Shown in pieces: positions 44,516 to 55,690 of a DNA stretch of 64,000 nucleotides (position 1 is its first letter; the number at the start of each line of letters is the position of its first letter). This stretch comes from Pachyseris speciosa. Its lineage: Eukaryota; Cnidaria; Anthozoa; Scleractinia; Pachyseridae. A program made the translations under genes and the position numbers. The stretch is from positions 148,501 through 212,500 of the forward strand of contig JAEMWC010001133.1 of the NCBI GenBank assembly GCA_016490735.1. The letters run 5' to 3'. The notes beneath the pieces were generated by a model, which worked only from the letters and a program-made list of their open reading frames with translations, had not been told where the DNA came from and made no database searches.

Positions 44516-44811
44516 TTTTGAGTGCTGTTTTCAAGTCGGACAAAATCTACGCGCGCTGGCTTAAGGTTAACCAAGGTTGCTGTGTGCTGTTTTTAAGTCA
44601 ACCCAGAATGTTGCGCACTGTTTTCCGGCTAAGGAAGCTTCTTGAGCACTATCAGTAAGCAAAACACTGGTAATAAGTGCTGCATTTAAAAAAGTCGACC
44701 ATTTCCAAGTCGGATGGGCATCTTGTGGGCTGTTTATGAGTCAAAAAGGCACATTGCGCATAAAGAATACCCTTGGGCATTGCTTCATGCATGTTAATAA
44801 GGCAGACATAT

Positions 44812-45024
44812 GAAGGGCTGAGGGCATAAACTGCCTATGTGTAGTTTTAGGTGTTTTTTTTGCATACGTTATTTCTCGAAAACGAAAAAGAAATCGGGGA
44901 AAAAAAATACGGGACAATGTTTTTGAATCAAAATGCAGTTCACATGCAAAAATTTGGACAAATCCAAGCGAACTAAAAAAACGGCCGAAAATTACACATA
45001 GGCAGTTTATGCTCTCAGCCCTTC
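44812..45024. repeat. Terminal module 2 of compound element A (shared by both units)
   Basis: Same 213-bp sequence as at 42504; lies at the junction of the two tandem 2308-bp units. Confidence 0.85.
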
Positions 45025-45584
45025 ATATGTCTGCCTTATTAACATGCATGAAGCAATGCCCAAGGGTATTCTTTATTTCTTTATTTGAAAACTTAGCGCC
45101 AAATGCTCGTAACTGAAGGGTAAAACTGAAACTGGACATGAAATGACTGACAGGTAGAAAGGATTGTTCCATAGTGTGACGTAGACTAAAAGTTTTGGCG
45201 GTTAAAACATTGGTACTTACGCAACGTGTCTGCCGAAGCTCCCGACTCGAAGCGCGCTAGCTTGTTTGGTTTAATCGAATTATGTCAATTTGCCTGTTCG
45301 CTCGGTGATCGAAGGACATCATGAAGTCTTGAGATCCACAAGTCTAACACGGCTGAAAGAAGCCAGTCGTGTTTTCTCTGCTTGCCAAACCATGAAGAGA
45401 GAGATGAATTTGACTCTCCGGTTTGGGAGTAGAGATTAAGAGCCGGGCAGAAAAAAAACTCTGAAAACATCCCTCGTCTCAAAAGCGGCTCGGTTTTGCT
45501 AGTCTTGGTCGATTTCTGAAAGGTTACCGTGCTAGAATTTGCGAAAAGGAGAGGTGTTTTTGGAGTTTTAGGGCAAAAAAGTCA

Positions 45585-45926
45585 GTGATGTTTGCAGAGT
45601 GTCTTTCGCACGCGGAGGGCATAACATTCCCACAATTCATTGCGGCCGAAGTGGGCGCTGTCTCGCGGGCCATCGAAGCCGTGAAACAGTTCGTCAAAAT
45701 TCGGAAACATTACGGAGAATTCATCCGAGAGAGGGAAGTCAGCATGACGAGAAGTCCGTCCGTTTTCGATGACTATCTTGAAAACAATCCAGGGAAAAGT
45801 TGCATGGGCGCGCGTGGAAAATATTACTCGTGGTCGGTCGTCGAGTTGTTATGTAAACACAGGGAGACATGCTGCCGAATTTCAACATATAAATCAGTTT
45901 TGCGTCGATCAACTCGGGTATTTTGA
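45585..45926 (+). CDS. Hypothetical 113-codon frame in core of element A (second copy)
   Basis: Identical to the frame at 43277 and exactly 2308 bp away, within the second tandem unit; same caveats about coding status. Confidence 0.35.
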   Translation: MMFAECLSHAEGITFPQFIAAEVGAVSRAIEAVKQFVKIRKHYGEFIREREVSMTRSPSVFDDYLENNPGKSCMGARGKYYSWSVVELLCKHRETCCRISTYKSVLRRSTRVF

Positions 45927-46667
45927 TTTTATGGAGGCTTGTAAACATCAGCTAAACGTATTTTCAAGCGAGATAAACACCAGCAAAAACGTATTGGCAC
46001 GCGAGACATTTTAACAAGTCGTTGTGTTACGCATCAGACGATACGGATTAAATTTCACATCTTATGCAAATATTTACGTCTTGAAGCCAACAAAAATAGT
46101 TAAGTATTTTGTTCCAGTTTTTTCACTGTCGTCATTTATGTTGATTTGTGATACGAATTTCATTCCACTGGTTCCATTTGACGACGAAAATGAACCCTTC
46201 AAAATCGTTTCAGTGATGACCAAAGCACGCGAAGCGCCAGTCAAATCTCTGTTTCGAAGCGGAAACCGACGGGAAACAGCTTACTCTTTTAACTCTTAAT
46301 TTTGCCCTTGAACATCGTTGACTCAAATTTTCGGTGTTGCTCACGAACAGAAGTTGTTGGTAGTGGCCAAAAGCTATCTTCAAATAAAAACAGCCTTCTT
46401 TAATATTTTATTCTATTTCTCAGCCGACAGCAAGCTTTTTAAGTACTGAGTTAGAGTCAAATCCGATCCTGCTGTATGCCGTTTTCAACCAAAACACCCT
46501 CTTCAACACTTTACTTACATCGGCCAAAACCTTCCCGAAAGAATTAAAAATCAACCAAGAAACCTGTACGCTCTTTTCATTTCGGAGGAACCAAGAAACC
46601 AAGAAACCTGTGCGAGACTCAAAATACGCCGCTTACTTTAACGTTAACGTTCGCAATGCCCTAGGCC

Positions 46668-46823
46668 GAACCCTATCCCTAGCTCTAACCCTAACCCTAA
46701 CCCTAACCCTAGCTCTAACCCTAACCCTAGCTCTAACCCTAACCCTAGCTCTAACCCTAACCCTAACTCTAACCCTAGCCCTAATTTTAACCCTAACTCT
46801 AAACTTAACAATAACCCTAAATC
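46668..46823. repeat. Interstitial telomere-like (AACCCT)n array in core 2
   Basis: Identical to 44360-44515 and offset by 2308 bp, including the order of variant hexamers. Confidence 0.9.
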
Positions 46824-47119
46824 TTTTGAGTGCTGTTTTCAAGTCGGACAAAATCTACGCGCGCTGGCTTAAGGTTAACCAAGGTTGCTGTGTGCTGTTT
46901 TTAAGTCAACCCAGAATGTTGCGCACTGTTTTCCGGCTAAGGAAGCTTCTTGAGCACTATCAGTAAGCAAAACACTGGTAATAAGTGCTGCATTTAAAAA
47001 AGTCGACCATTTCCAAGTCGGATGGGCATCTTGTGGGCTGTTTATGAGTCAAAAAGGCACATTGCGCATAAAGAATACCCTTGGGCATTGCTTCATGCAT
47101 GTTAATAAGGCAGACATAT

Positions 47120-47332
47120 GAAGGGCTGAGGGCATAAACTGCCTATGTGTAGTTTTAGGTGTTTTTTTTGCATACGTTATTTCTCGAAAACGAAAAAGAA
47201 ATCGGGGAAAAAAAATACGGGACAATGTTTTTGAATCAAAATGCAGTTCACATGCAAAAATTTGGACAAATCCAAGCGAACTAAAAAAACGGCCGAAAAT
47301 TACACATAGGCAGTTTATGCTCTCAGCCCTTC
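47120..47332. repeat. Terminal module 3 of compound element A
   Basis: Same 213-bp module; its GCCCTTC end directly abuts the right AATT duplication and then LINE 3' UTR-like DNA. Confidence 0.85.
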
Positions 47333-47448
47333 AATTTATTATTATACATAGTGATTCTTTTACTGTAGGTTTTAATTGTAAATACACGGCTCGATGGAAG
47401 AGCATATTCTATTTGTACACTGATATGAATTGATACCGTGTTTAAATA

Positions 47449-49463
47449 CAGTACCGCCTGAAAGTATTGACCCTTTTCCACGTCTTTGCCGTGTGACCTC
47501 CTCGCGACTTTCCCTCGGTATTCCTGCAGCAGGCCACTTTTTTGCCGAGGGAACTTTTCAGTCAGGCTCCAAAGTTGCCACGGGAAAGTTAACCGAGGTA
47601 AAACCGAGGTAATAAAATACCGCGGTCGAGTTTGAATAGGCTTTTGTTTCCTTTGTGTTTCAAGTGACAAAGTAGCACCTAAAAGTTTCGGCAGGAAATC
47701 TTGAACAGGAAGGACAGTCATGGTCACTACACATAGATCTATCAGCTTTTTTGATACATGGGCAGAAATGATTCTGTAAAATGCTAGAATCCGACCATGA
47801 ATAAAAATTTTTGGAGAAATATTTTGATTGTAAATTATTTTGATATTAGTGATTGTAGCGACTATTTTGAATCGAATCTTCGAAGCGCATTTATGCTCGG
47901 CGCGCTCGCGTGGAGTTCGGCTTCAAAGTTTTATTCATTTACAGTGTGCTGACCTGTGGAATGTGACCTGTAAACAGATCTGTTGGCATCTTGATGGAAA
48001 GAAAGAAAGGAAAGAATATTTCGGCATGTTTTGTGACGCTCAGAGCATGAACATGAAATTTACATGTTATGTCTCAATGTCCGGCAACCGGACAGGAATT
48101 TTGAATTAAGCTTAAATGATCCAAAACGTTGTTAGATTGACTCGAAGTTATTTAGAACTAAGATATTAAGGGAAGTGAACAAATTACCAAGAAATTCTAA
48201 GAAAGGCAGGCCGAGATTTCAAAGAACAAATCCATGAAATTCAATTGGTCATTGGTGCGTATCGGCGTTTTATGCAAATTCGAGCATGGCACGTGACGAA
48301 AACACAGCGTGAGCTCCGGAGCAAAGATGGTTCGAACATCAGAGTATGTCAAGTTAAAAATTGTCGTTCTATAGACAAAATTTTAAAATTTCCCAAGTTG
48401 TCCGCGAATTAAGTTTAGAAGGGAAGAAAAGGCCAGCCGTGAAGAATGCCTCAGCCGATCCAAATAAAATCAGCACGCGTCATCAGAAAAAACTAATTAA
48501 AAATTTTGAGGTTCTACCTCATCAGGTTAAAGACATTTTAAAGATATATCTGCTTGCATGTTTTCAGCTCGGTAGCATGCTTTGTTTTGAAAATAAAGCA
48601 GTTTGAATTTAGATTTTTTTACAATGCCTGTCATCGTGGTTGCGTCTGGGAAACATATCACGTACGCGAAAATATTGATTTACGTTGTGTTTTCGAGTTC
48701 TGAATAACCAATATGTTAAGAGAAGTGTCTATGGGAATGTTTTGAAGTTTAGCAGAGAGAAAAAATCTTTTGCGAGAGAAAAAGTGAGCTCCAGATGTTT
48801 ACAATGGATTTCCGACCGCCATGTTGGGGTTCCTCACAGGAACACAGTGCCAGCATAGCGTCTCTATACTAAAAACTATAATTTTGAGTAGTACCCTTTA
48901 CCGAATAACTCGAGTTCGGAATATCGCACAACGCTGAAACTTTGATATGTTGTTTATTTATTACTCTTCTACACTATCTCAGTCTCTTGACTTAATTTAT
49001 TGAAAGATAAGCGATTTTATTTTTTGTGTGATACTTGCGTGACGTGCAAGCCAAGAATTGGGACAAATGCCGTACTTCACATGTGAAATACGGCATTTAA
49101 CCAAGGCAGGCGTTTAACCAGGGCAAGCCCCTTAACGTTTCAAAGACTTCGATTTTACATTATATAGAGGCCAGTTAAAAAATTACGAGTCCATACGCAA
49201 ATCACGCACAGCATTGTTTTTATGTCCGTGAATCTTTGCACCTTACAGTCCTTCCACTTTTTTGACACCTGGAATTAATCGTCATTGTTCTTTCCCCGCA
49301 GCATTACCTAGTCTTTTCTCCCGCAGTATTCCCGTGGCAAAATTGTACCTCGGTTTTCCCGTGGGAACAATTTTTTTATACCGCGGTGGATGCACGGCCA
49401 CTACCCGCGGCATAGACGAGATATCGCCTCATCCCAATGGGTCAATACTTTCAGGCGGTACTG
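47449..49463 (+). mobile_element. TA-flanked Tc1/mariner-like element, 2015 bp, decayed
   Basis: CAGTACCGCCTGAAAGTATT at 47449 and its exact complement ending at 49463 form a perfect terminal inverted repeat of at least 25 bp, flanked by TA on both sides. Sub-terminal zones share ACCGAGG and TACCGCGG phrases. Around 48325-48520 a broken frame reads VRTSEYVKLKIVVL, then (shifted) YRQNFKISQVVRELSLEG. This could be a transposase N-terminal helix-turn-helix region, but no catalytic DDE/D part was recognised. Superfamily call from TA site and CAGT ends is inference. Confidence 0.7.
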
Positions 49464-50099
49464 TAAAGCTTATGTGTCTATGTATGGTACAGGAAATCTA
49501 GGCTGTTGTTTTTACATTTTACCCACAAAGCGACAACTTTTTTACTAGTTTGAAGCTCAGTGTGACATGTGGTATGAAATCTAATATCACTCCTGAAATC
49601 TTACCAGTTTAATACAAGGTTAGGAAAAAAGTCCCTACTGAATAAGCAAAAAAATATTGTCAAACCCACTGATGACTTGTCAACAAAAGTACTGTTTTGT
49701 AACTCCCTTGAAAGGGAGTCCTTTCCAAGTAACCACCTCTTGTGACACTTTAGCTATCCACTAACAAAGTTAGATTGTTTTTTAGTTTTTCTTTTGCACA
49801 TTTCATATTTTAAAGTACGTAGCTTTCATCCAATCGATGAAGGCAGTTTCACTTCCTTTAAGTGCCCTTAAAAACATTTCTTTTAAATTAGTTTTTAATT
49901 TAGTCAGGTGTTAACAATCTGTAATTTTATTGTTTTTAGGTTTTTGTTGTATATATTTAATATTTTAAAATTTGTAGTGCCCATCTGATCACGTTTCGTA
50001 TGTAGGATTGTATAATATAAATGTTTAATTGTCATCATTATCATTGTCATTATTAGTGACAATATAAAAACAGATGCACAAGACACAAACAGCACTTAC

Positions 50100-50285
50100 A
50101 AGGTACTGTTGGAATGGTGTGCCGATGATCTCAATATATCTCTCAGGCGCTTCGCGATCCTTCGGTAAGACATGTACTTTACTAACTCCACTAAACTTCT
50201 TGATGTGGGCAAGGTTTGAGGCCTGTTTACCAATCAGTGGACCAGCAAATTTGGATGGGAATGTGAGGTGGACTTTGACTTCAAT
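50100..50285 (-). CDS. IGF2BP: IGF2BP/IMP-like KH protein, exon for KH3
   Basis: 62 codons, phase 0 (acceptor TTTTTAG, donor GTAAGT). Reads IEVKVHLTFPSKFAGPLIGK, then QASNLAHIKKFSGV, KVHVLPKD and YIEIIGTPFQQYL. It has the full KH alpha-beta layout up to the last helix, which is completed by AQHCVYCKL in the next exon. The loop that is normally GxxG reads GKQA, so the second conserved glycine is missing. This may weaken RNA binding by this domain (inference). Confidence 0.85.
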
Positions 50286-50439
50286 CTAAAAATAAGCAAA
50301 AAGGCATAAAAAATTTCATAACAATCAATACCTTATTATAGGAAATTAAAGCTCGTGTTAAAGGTATTAGAAATAAACATGACTAAAGATTGATCTGAGG
50401 GTTCAAAGCCTCGTCACTGCGTCATATTTAAAAGGGATC

Positions 50440-50793
50440 AATATTTCCATGAGGAATTCATGTCCGGGCGCAAGCCACAGGCTGGATGTGGATGAAGAAC
50501 TTGTGAAAGACTGGCTACACACTGTTTGGGCAAAGGTTGGAGGACCCATGAGAAACTGATTCGTTCTGAGCACATCTCTGAGATTCAAAGACAGATGTTG
50601 CAGTTATACAGGGAGGGATGACCAGTAACCTGCAGCCCCTGGACATTGACGTGAACAAACCATTCAAAAATCATCTGTGGCAAAGATGGAACAAATGGAT
50701 GCTTGATGGCAAGCACTCTTGCGCACCAGCAGGTCGTATAAGAAAGCCTGATTTGCAGTTGATCTGCAAATGGACCTTAGAAAGCTGGGAAGC
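50440..50793 (+). pseudogene. Pogo/Tigger-like transposase, upstream fragment
   Basis: Frames read DVDEELVKDWLHTVWAKVGG and, after stops and shifts, GGMTSNLQPLDIDVNKPFKN, RWNKWM, PAGRIRKPDLQLICKWTLES and WEAI. These are the DDE-domain segments that follow the second catalytic Asp in pogo transposases. The frame is cut by compound element B and resumes at 55434. 5' end missing; not functional. Confidence 0.8.
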
Positions 50794-50797
50794 AATT

Positions 50798-51013
50798 GAA
50801 GGGCTTGGTGGAAAACTATGCTAAGTGGATTTTTAGTTGAATGCATTTTTGGCCCGTGTTTTCTCGAAGACTAAGTGCAAAGCAGCGAAAAAGAGTACAG
50901 GGCAATGTTTACCACATAAAAACAAGCCTGTATGCAAAAAACCAGCAATTTTGGAGCAAACTAAGAAAAAAGTCCCAAAAATCCACTTAGCATAGTTTTC
51001 CACTAAGCCCTTC
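50798..51013. repeat. Left terminal module of compound element B
   Basis: 216 bp, GAAGGGC...GCCCTTC, with ATGCTAAGTGGATTTTTA and complement as sub-terminal inverted repeats and TCTCGAAGACTAAG in the interior, analogous to TCTCGAAAACGAAA of element A. Confidence 0.8.
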
Positions 51014-51032
51014 ATAAGTCTTCATCGAATCC

Positions 51033-51063
<31 letters not shown>

Positions 51064-52854
51064 CGTTGATAAACCAAATTTTCGTCCTTCATAAGTCTGC
51101 CTTATTAACATTCATGAAGCAATGCCCAAGGGTATTCTTTATTGAAAACTAAGCGCTAATGCTTGTAACTGAAGAGTAAAACTGAAACTGGACATGAAAT
51201 GATTGACAGGTAGAAAGGATTGTTTGATAGTGTGACGTAGACTACACGTTTGGCGGTTAAAACATCAATTTAAGTTTTATTGATAGGAAACTTACGTGGC
51301 TCTGATGTGTCAATTGCTAGGTAAATTTTATGAAAACTTGAGAGCCTGGTGGTCGAAAAGACGTCATTTAAAGTCTGTCAATCTGCAAGTCAGACACTTC
51401 TCAAAGAAAAGAGTGGTGTTTCTCTGTGCTTGCCAAACGCGAAGAGATTTAAGTTGACTGTCGGAGCGAGCAAATCGGCGTTTTGCAGTACAGAGTACTG
51501 AGCCAGGCATGACAGTCTGAAAGCAACTTTCGTGTTAAAAGCGGCCCGTAGTCAAAAGTGTTGGCCCATTTGCCAAAGGTTGCCGTGCTAGAAATTGGGA
51601 AAGGAGAGTTGTTTTTTGACTTAGGCGAAAAAGTGGGATGTTTGATTCGGTGTTTTCCGCATTCAAGAGGCCATTTGATTCCCAGAATTCATTGCAATCA
51701 CAGAGGGTGCTGTCACCTTGAAAAGTTCTGGCGAGGACTGGAAATGAAATTCGCTCTGCTGCGGTGGTAAAATTTTCACTTCGAAAATATCACGGAGATT
51801 TCATCTAAGAGTGGGCAATTGGCATCACGAGAAGTATCTTGGAAAACAGTGCAAGGAAAAGTTTCATTGCCATGCATGGTAAATATTCAAAACCACAAAA
51901 CTCATGATCGGCTGTCTGGTCATGTAAACACACAGAGATTAACATGCTGGTGGATTTTAACATATAAATCACTTTTGCATCGAGTACCTCAGTTAGTTCG
52001 CTTATGTGGAGTCTTGTAAACATCAGCAAAAAGTATTTTCATTTACGATTAACAGCAAAAATCGTTTTCACCTGAGATAAACAGTTAAAATAATTTTCAT
52101 GCGAATCATGTGCAATCGAATTTCACAATTCAATGTAACAGGTATGCAAATTTTCTACCGTCTTAAGCTAAAGAAAATCTTCAGAATTAGTTAAGTTTTT
52201 TGTTTAAATTCTTGAACTGTCGTCATTTACTTTAATTTTAATACCATTTTCGTTCCATATTTTCCATTTGACGATGAAAATGAATCTGTCGACAGATGAT
52301 GGGGATTAAATTTCACATCTTACGCAAATATGTATGTTTTGAAGCCAATTTGAAGCCAACTAAAATAGTGAAGTATTTGGTTCCATTTTTTTTTACTGTT
52401 GTCATTTACATTGATTTGTGATATGATTTTCATTCCACTGGTTCCATTTGATGACAAAAATGAACCCTTCAAAATCGTTTCAAATGACCAAAGCATGCGA
52501 AATGCCAGTCAAAGCTCTGTTTCGAAGCGGAAACCGATGGGAAACAGCTTACTCTTTTAACTCTTATTTTGCCCTTGAACATCGTTAACTTGAATTTTCA
52601 GTGTTGCTCATGAAAAGAAGTTGTTGGTATTGTCCAAAACCTATCTTCAAGTAAAAACAGCCGTCTTTTAATATTTCATTCTATTTCTCAGCCGACAGTG
52701 AGCTTTTTAAGCACCGAGTTAGAACTCAAGTCCAATCCTGCTGTATGCCGTTTTCAACCAAATCACTAAGAAACCTGTGCGCTCTTTTCATTTTGGAGGA
52801 ACCCTTTAAGCAGATTGAGACTCAAAATGCACCGCTTACTCGAACGTTAACATT

Positions 52855-54398
52855 AAAGTGCTATGATCAGAAAATCACTTGTCATTTTTCTTCAAATTTC
52901 GATAGTGTGTTTGCTTAACACCTGACTCACGAAATTTCAAGCTTTAATTTCAAGCAGAAGACTGTTAACTTTGAGTACAACTTTTTAATTTAACAGTCCG
53001 CCATTACTCACGTTCATAACTGACAGATTATGTCTTGGAGAGCTGGATCCAGGATAAAATGATGTCATTTGCTCACTGGTTTAACCCATTGGCACCCGTG
53101 CCAGCCAAAACCGGCCGTAAAAAACTCCCATGCTTCAAAACATTGCAACTTTCTCAATCGCATGAATATTGCCTTAACTGTTAGTTGTGAGCACAAAATG
53201 GAATGCCCTTTAAATTTGGATATCCAATAAATGCAAGAAACGTAGCGATTTTTACCAAATATGGCCTTTTGAGTTTGGACAAGAACGAAACTGACCGTTT
53301 TTAACGTCAAAGAGAAACCACAAAAATGCCCCTTTTTGCCTTCATGTTTTTTAAGGAAATCATCGCCGAAAAACCAAACTTCAACCATCATAACGAAATT
53401 CAGTCCTTTTTCTAGCTTAGAAATGACTTTTTTGTGTTCATATTCTTCTCCCGAGCGTAGATACAGCCTTTTGTTCCAGGACATTCGGGCCTTTCCGCCA
53501 TTTTCATCATCTAGACCACATTGCATGCTGGGAAATGACAAGAATTTTTGACAGCACCCGTTCCTTCTCCCAATTCTTTCACATATAAACTAAGTCTACA
53601 GCCACTCCGACCTACTGCCAAAAATTCCTGCTTGTGGTCATCTTCAGTACTCAGAAATCCAAAATATGTGGCGGTAGGTCGAGAAATTCATCAATAGTCG
53701 AGTCCCAAAGGTACTAAGTGTTCGACCGGCCAAATTCCCAGTTCATTGAGTAACAAGCCAAATTCAACAACAAAGTACATCACCTTGCTCGATTCTTTGA
53801 GAAAGTGGACTCTTAGCTACCGTCACGCTTAATGATGCTCATCAGGCAGCCGCTAAAGATGAAAAATGGCTGTAAATTTAGCAGAAATCGCAAGCAAACC
53901 AAACTTGGGCCATTGTTGTCGCTTCACTGATAAAAAATAGCTACGTCAAAATGACGTTTTCAGAAACCTTGAGCCTCCAGTGGCTTAGGACAGCACCACT
54001 TTTCCCTGGTAGTTCAAATAAAGAGTCACGAATTGCTATTCATCGTTTATAGGTGGAAAATCACTCCGAAAATGTAAAAACAGTTGGCAGTCAATGGGTT
54101 AAAATTGCAGTGTGTGAATGCAGCTTATTAAGTATGCAAAACACCACTTTCAGGGTCTGAAAGCTCAAAATTCCCGTGCTGCATACTAAATCAGCCGGGT
54201 TTACACACACTCCTTGATCCAGTTCTCTCAAGATGTTGAAGTTAGAAATGGTGGATCACTAAGTAGAAATATTTCAGTCAAAATAAAAACCTGATTTCTC
54301 CAAATTAAACCTTGAAATTTCACTTGTTGGTTGTTAAGCAAACACTTTTGAAATTTGAAGAAAAAAGACAAGTGATTTTCTGATCGTAGTAGCACTTT
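52855..54398. mobile_element. 1544-bp element with AACATT duplication, nested in B
   Basis: AAAGTGCTATGATCAGAAAA at 52855 and complement-like GTAGTAGCACTTT ending at 54398 form an imperfect inverted repeat of about 60 bp. AACATT is duplicated exactly at 52849-52854 and 54399-54404. Element A has the uninterrupted sequence at this place (AACGTTCGCAATGCC), confirming the insertion. A TTAA element is nested within it. Confidence 0.8.
53085..54098 (-). mobile_element. TTAA-flanked CCCATTG element, copy 2 (1014 bp)
   Basis: TTAA at 53081-53084 and 54099-54102; inverted ends CCCATTGGCA.../...TGACTGCCAACTG-type. The minus-strand frame 53541-53065 contains EKGLNFVMMVEVWFFGDDF and FGKNRYVSCIYWISKFKG, shared with the other two copies. 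Third level of nesting: inside the AACATT element inside B. Confidence 0.8.
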
Positions 54399-54453
54399 AA
54401 CATTTGCAATGCCCTAGGCCTAACCCTATCCCTAGCTCTAAACCTAGCTCTAA

Positions 54454-55133
54454 GGGCCCGTTTATATGGTCTTGGGTACCCGAGACAACCCTCCCCCCGA
54501 GACATTACCGAGCGTTTATATGAGAATTGTGTGACCGAGACAAAGTTGACCCTACTTAGTTATTCAAAGCATGTCTCAAATTTACAAATCCTCATTTGCC
54601 CTTCTTTCTTTGTATTTGGTTGCTCTTTGATTGAATATCGTCAATATTGATTGAAAATTTTCTTCTTAGGTTCATTTTTGCTTCGATACTTTTTATAAAA
54701 GTACCAGTGAGCCATCAGCCAGTTCGAAGTTTATAACGTGTCACATAACTTAGCTTCTTACTTAGCTCCGAATCAGTTTCTTCCCCGCTCTATCTGATCA
54801 CTGTGGGTAATGCTGGCTTTTAAAATGTAATTCCTTGAAATAAATTTGCATTTTTTAACTCAAAAATTGGACCGAAATATCTTTTTTTCGCATACGCACA
54901 TATTTAATTTTCAGCCGTCTCGTACCGGGTAGGCGAGACAAAGTGTCTACATGAGAAAAAGTTGTCCCGCTTGCCAGGGTTAACCTACCTGCCGAGGCAA
55001 GTTCTCTCGCCCATCAAGTTGTCTTGCCTATCTCATGTAAACGGTTGGTAGAACAAAGAAATAAGTGGAAAAATAGCCAGCCCAGGGTAACTCGGGTGGA
55101 GGGTTGTCTTGGGTACCCGAGACCACATAACCA
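54454..55133. mobile_element. Inverted-repeat element with TCTTGGGTACCCGAGA termini, nested in B
   Basis: GGTCTTGGGTACCCGAGACA near the left end and TGTCTTGGGTACCCGAGACC near the right end, each a palindrome, with ACCCTCC and GGAGGGT inside. Exact ends uncertain because it inserted in the telomere-like patch. Confidence 0.65.
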
Positions 55134-55212
55134 GAGTTAGGGTTTGGCACTTAGTTTTCAATAAAGAATACCCTTGGTCATTGCTTCATGAATGTTAATA
55201 AGGCAGACTTAT

Positions 55213-55429
55213 GAAGGGCTTGGTGGAAAACTATGCTAAGTGGATTTTTACGTGAACGTGTTTTTTGGCCCGTGTTTTCTCGAAGACTAAGCGCAAAGCA
55301 GTGAAAAAGAGTACAGGGCAATGTTTACCACAAAAACAAGCCTGCATGCAAAACCCAGCAATTTTGGAGCAAAATAATAATAAAAAAGTCCCAAAAATCC
55401 ACTTAGCATAGTTTTCCACCAAGCCCTTC
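55213..55429. repeat. Right terminal module of compound element B
   Basis: 217 bp, about 90 percent like the left B module by eye; its GCCCTTC end abuts the AATT duplication and the resumed pogo frame. Confidence 0.8.
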
Positions 55430-55433
55430 AATT

Positions 55434-55690
55434 TCACCCGCGACAGTCAGAGTCATTCCTGAAATGTTGCATTGCTAATGCCATTGATGGAACAGAGAAT
55501 GATATCCTGTGGAAAGATGAAGACGATACTGACCCCTTCAACGATGAGGAGGTTGAAGTTGTTGATGAAGAAGGAGAACTTTATTATGCAGAACAGGATG
55601 AAATGTCCACTGTTGAACTTGATGAAAGCGATTACCATCATATTTTTTGAAATAGTGATGAAAATGACTTTGAGGGATTTTAGTCTTTCG
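55434..55690 (+). pseudogene. Pogo/Tigger-like transposase, C-terminal fragment
   Basis: Joined to the upstream fragment with AATT counted once, the frame runs WEAI-SPATVRVIPEMLH and on to ANAIDGTENDILW and an acidic tail (DEDDTDPFNDEEVEVVDEEG), as in pogo transposases. The seamless join shows where element B inserted. Confidence 0.75.

Larger units (their letters stand above)
42504..47332. mobile_element. Compound AATT-flanked element A: module-core-module-core-module
   Basis: 4829 bp between two AATT copies (42500-42503 and 47333-47336). Three 213-bp modules (42504, 44812, 47120) each begin GAAGGGCTGAGGGCATAAAC and end with its complement GTTTATGCTCTCAGCCCTTC. Between them lie two apparently identical 2095-bp cores with their own inverted ends ATATGTCTGCCTTATTAAC and complement. 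The 2308-bp unit is thus a tandem duplication. No known transposase frame is found. It sits in the intron 41381-50099 of the IGF2BP-like gene. Relatives are at 50798-55429 and 61673-63460. Confidence 0.85.
50798..55429. mobile_element. Compound AATT-flanked element B with nested insertions
   Basis: 4632 bp between AATT copies at 50794-50797 and 55430-55433. Modules at 50798-51013 and 55213-55429 start GAAGGGCTTGGTGGAAAACT and end with the complement. The core (51091-55212) has inverted ends ATAAGTCTGCCTTATTAAC and is a diverged version of the A core in the same orientation, including a reduced 'AACCCTATCCCTAGCTCTAA' telomere-like patch at about 54422. Two elements have inserted in the core (52855-54398 and about 54454-55133). 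A 77-bp stretch (51014-51090) between left module and core has no counterpart in A. The host sequence is a pogo transposase pseudogene. Confidence 0.85.

Noticed and set aside
44302..44658. Open frame of 118 codons rich in LTLTLAL and its antisense RVRVRV frame (repeated at 46610-46966)
   Set aside because: It is a translation of the AACCCT telomere-like array; hexamers stay open in several frames without coding meaning.
44340..46823. True chromosome end (telomere) in the window
   Set aside because: The arrays are short, degenerate, internal to a mobile element, present twice by duplication and flanked by unique genes on both sides.
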